DNA of 64,000 nt from Metopolophium dirhodum (lineage: Eukaryota > Arthropoda > Insecta > Hemiptera > Aphididae), in contig NC_083561.1 in the NCBI RefSeq assembly GCF_019925205.1, positions 6,943,217-7,007,216 on the forward strand, given 5' to 3'. Within the stretch, counting starts at the first letter, position 1. Each line of letters starts with the position of its first letter. The position numbers and the translations under genes were made by a program. The notes below the pieces were generated by a model. The model was not told the DNA's origin and did no database searches. It worked only from the letters and a program-made list of their open reading frames with translations. Positions 63,423 through 64,000 of the stretch are shown here, in pieces.

Positions 63423-63651
63423 CAGTGGCGCCGAACCTATAACCTAAGAGGGGCGACCGCCCACCCTTTTTTTCGGTGGGTGGGGTCATGGGGGTCCGTG
63501 GGTACCCCAACAAACTATTTATGAATTATGTTCCTAACCCCTAAGCTATTAATGTATACATATGCAGCAAAATTTTGTAAACAGGGGTGGTGGTCTGTAT
63601 AACTTTTTACTTACCCCCTCCCCCCTTTTAAAATATAGTTCGGCACCACTG
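63423..63651. mobile_element. hAT-type MITE (229 bp)
   Basis: The ends CAGTGGCGCCGAACCTAT and ATAGTTCGGCACCACTG are inverted copies (about 16 bases with one or two mismatches). Perfect TAACTAAT duplications flank it (63415-63422 and 63652-63659). The interior is G-rich on the left and C-rich on the right and would fold. It is too short to code. Confidence 0.9.
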
Positions 63652-63659
63652 TAACTAAT

Positions 63660-64000
63660 AAGGTATTAAGTATTAAAATAGTATCATTGACTATTAGGTA
63701 TGTAAAATCTTTGTAACATTAATTCATAAACCTAGTTATAACATAAATACCTAGGTAACTTTTTTAATAGATATTTATTTTCAATATGATTCTTACCTGT
63801 TAGCTAATACAAATGATTTTTTTTTAATTATCTAGTATAATTGATCTAGTACAATACAATTTAAGCAACAAACTTTTAAGTTTAAAGATATATTTAATTC
63901 AACTTACATTATACTCACTGTAGGTATATTGTATCTACATTATCTACAAGACTATACATAGGTAATACATTATAGTAATTATGTAATAGTGTAGAACCAA
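63660..64000. other. AT-rich right edge, no gene seen
   Basis: Nothing supportable up to the window end. Confidence 0.45.

Noticed and set aside
1..64000. CRISPR arrays, operons, phage or plasmid features
   Set aside because: None seen. Gene structure and repeats are those of an insect nuclear genome.

Overview
The window looks like nuclear DNA of an aphid (Hemiptera, Aphididae) or a close relative. It is strongly AT-rich and full of the 'taggtacctaccta' style of sequence seen in aphid genomes. It carries insect-type (TAACC/TTAGG) repeats and many small non-autonomous transposons. The only two well-supported genes are spliced, with insect-sized exons. The exact species cannot be told from the sequence alone. 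No bacterial-style operons, rRNA genes, functional tRNA genes or CRISPR arrays are visible.

Two protein-coding genes can be built exon by exon with consistent reading phase. (1) A DNAJC12/Jdp orthologue on the + strand (23763-33763, 4 coding exons, 164 aa) has a J domain with HPD and the diagnostic C-terminal FRNYEI. (2) A phtf orthologue on the - strand (57043-44718, 17 coding exons, 876 aa) is a multi-pass membrane protein of the PHTF family. The genes are convergent, with about 11 kb between their 3' ends. Nothing suggests that they work together.

Layout: 1-22.3 kb has no recognised complete gene. It holds a few unidentified exon-like pieces (493-1752, 6716-6766, 8286-8361), a zinc-finger pseudogene fragment, a Helitron, a solo LTR, a tRNA-type SINE, a 1.1 kb hAT-type element and a degraded composite Helitron. 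22.3-23.9 kb is a GC-rich, CpG-rich block that includes the DNAJC12 first exon. 23.9-33.8 kb is DNAJC12, mostly intron. 33.8-44.7 kb is transposon debris: a Harbinger-like MITE, two foldback elements, an endonuclease-domain relic, a GC-rich block of unknown nature and a dispersed repeat family. 44.7-57.0 kb is phtf, with a hAT-type element in its last intron and a repeat, a nested SINE and a Helitron in its large third intron. 57.0-64 kb is gene-poor, with a LINE RNase H relic, a large palindromic MITE and a 229 bp hAT-type MITE.

The clearest structural results are the mobile elements whose exact ends are fixed by target-site duplications. These are three hAT-type elements with perfect 8 bp duplications, one solo LTR with a 4 bp duplication, one SINE with a 9 bp duplication, and Helitrons with TC...CTAG ends inserted between A and T. 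No novel multi-gene system was found. The GC-rich block at 38-39.4 kb and the unidentified exon chain at the left edge are the main unexplained signals.
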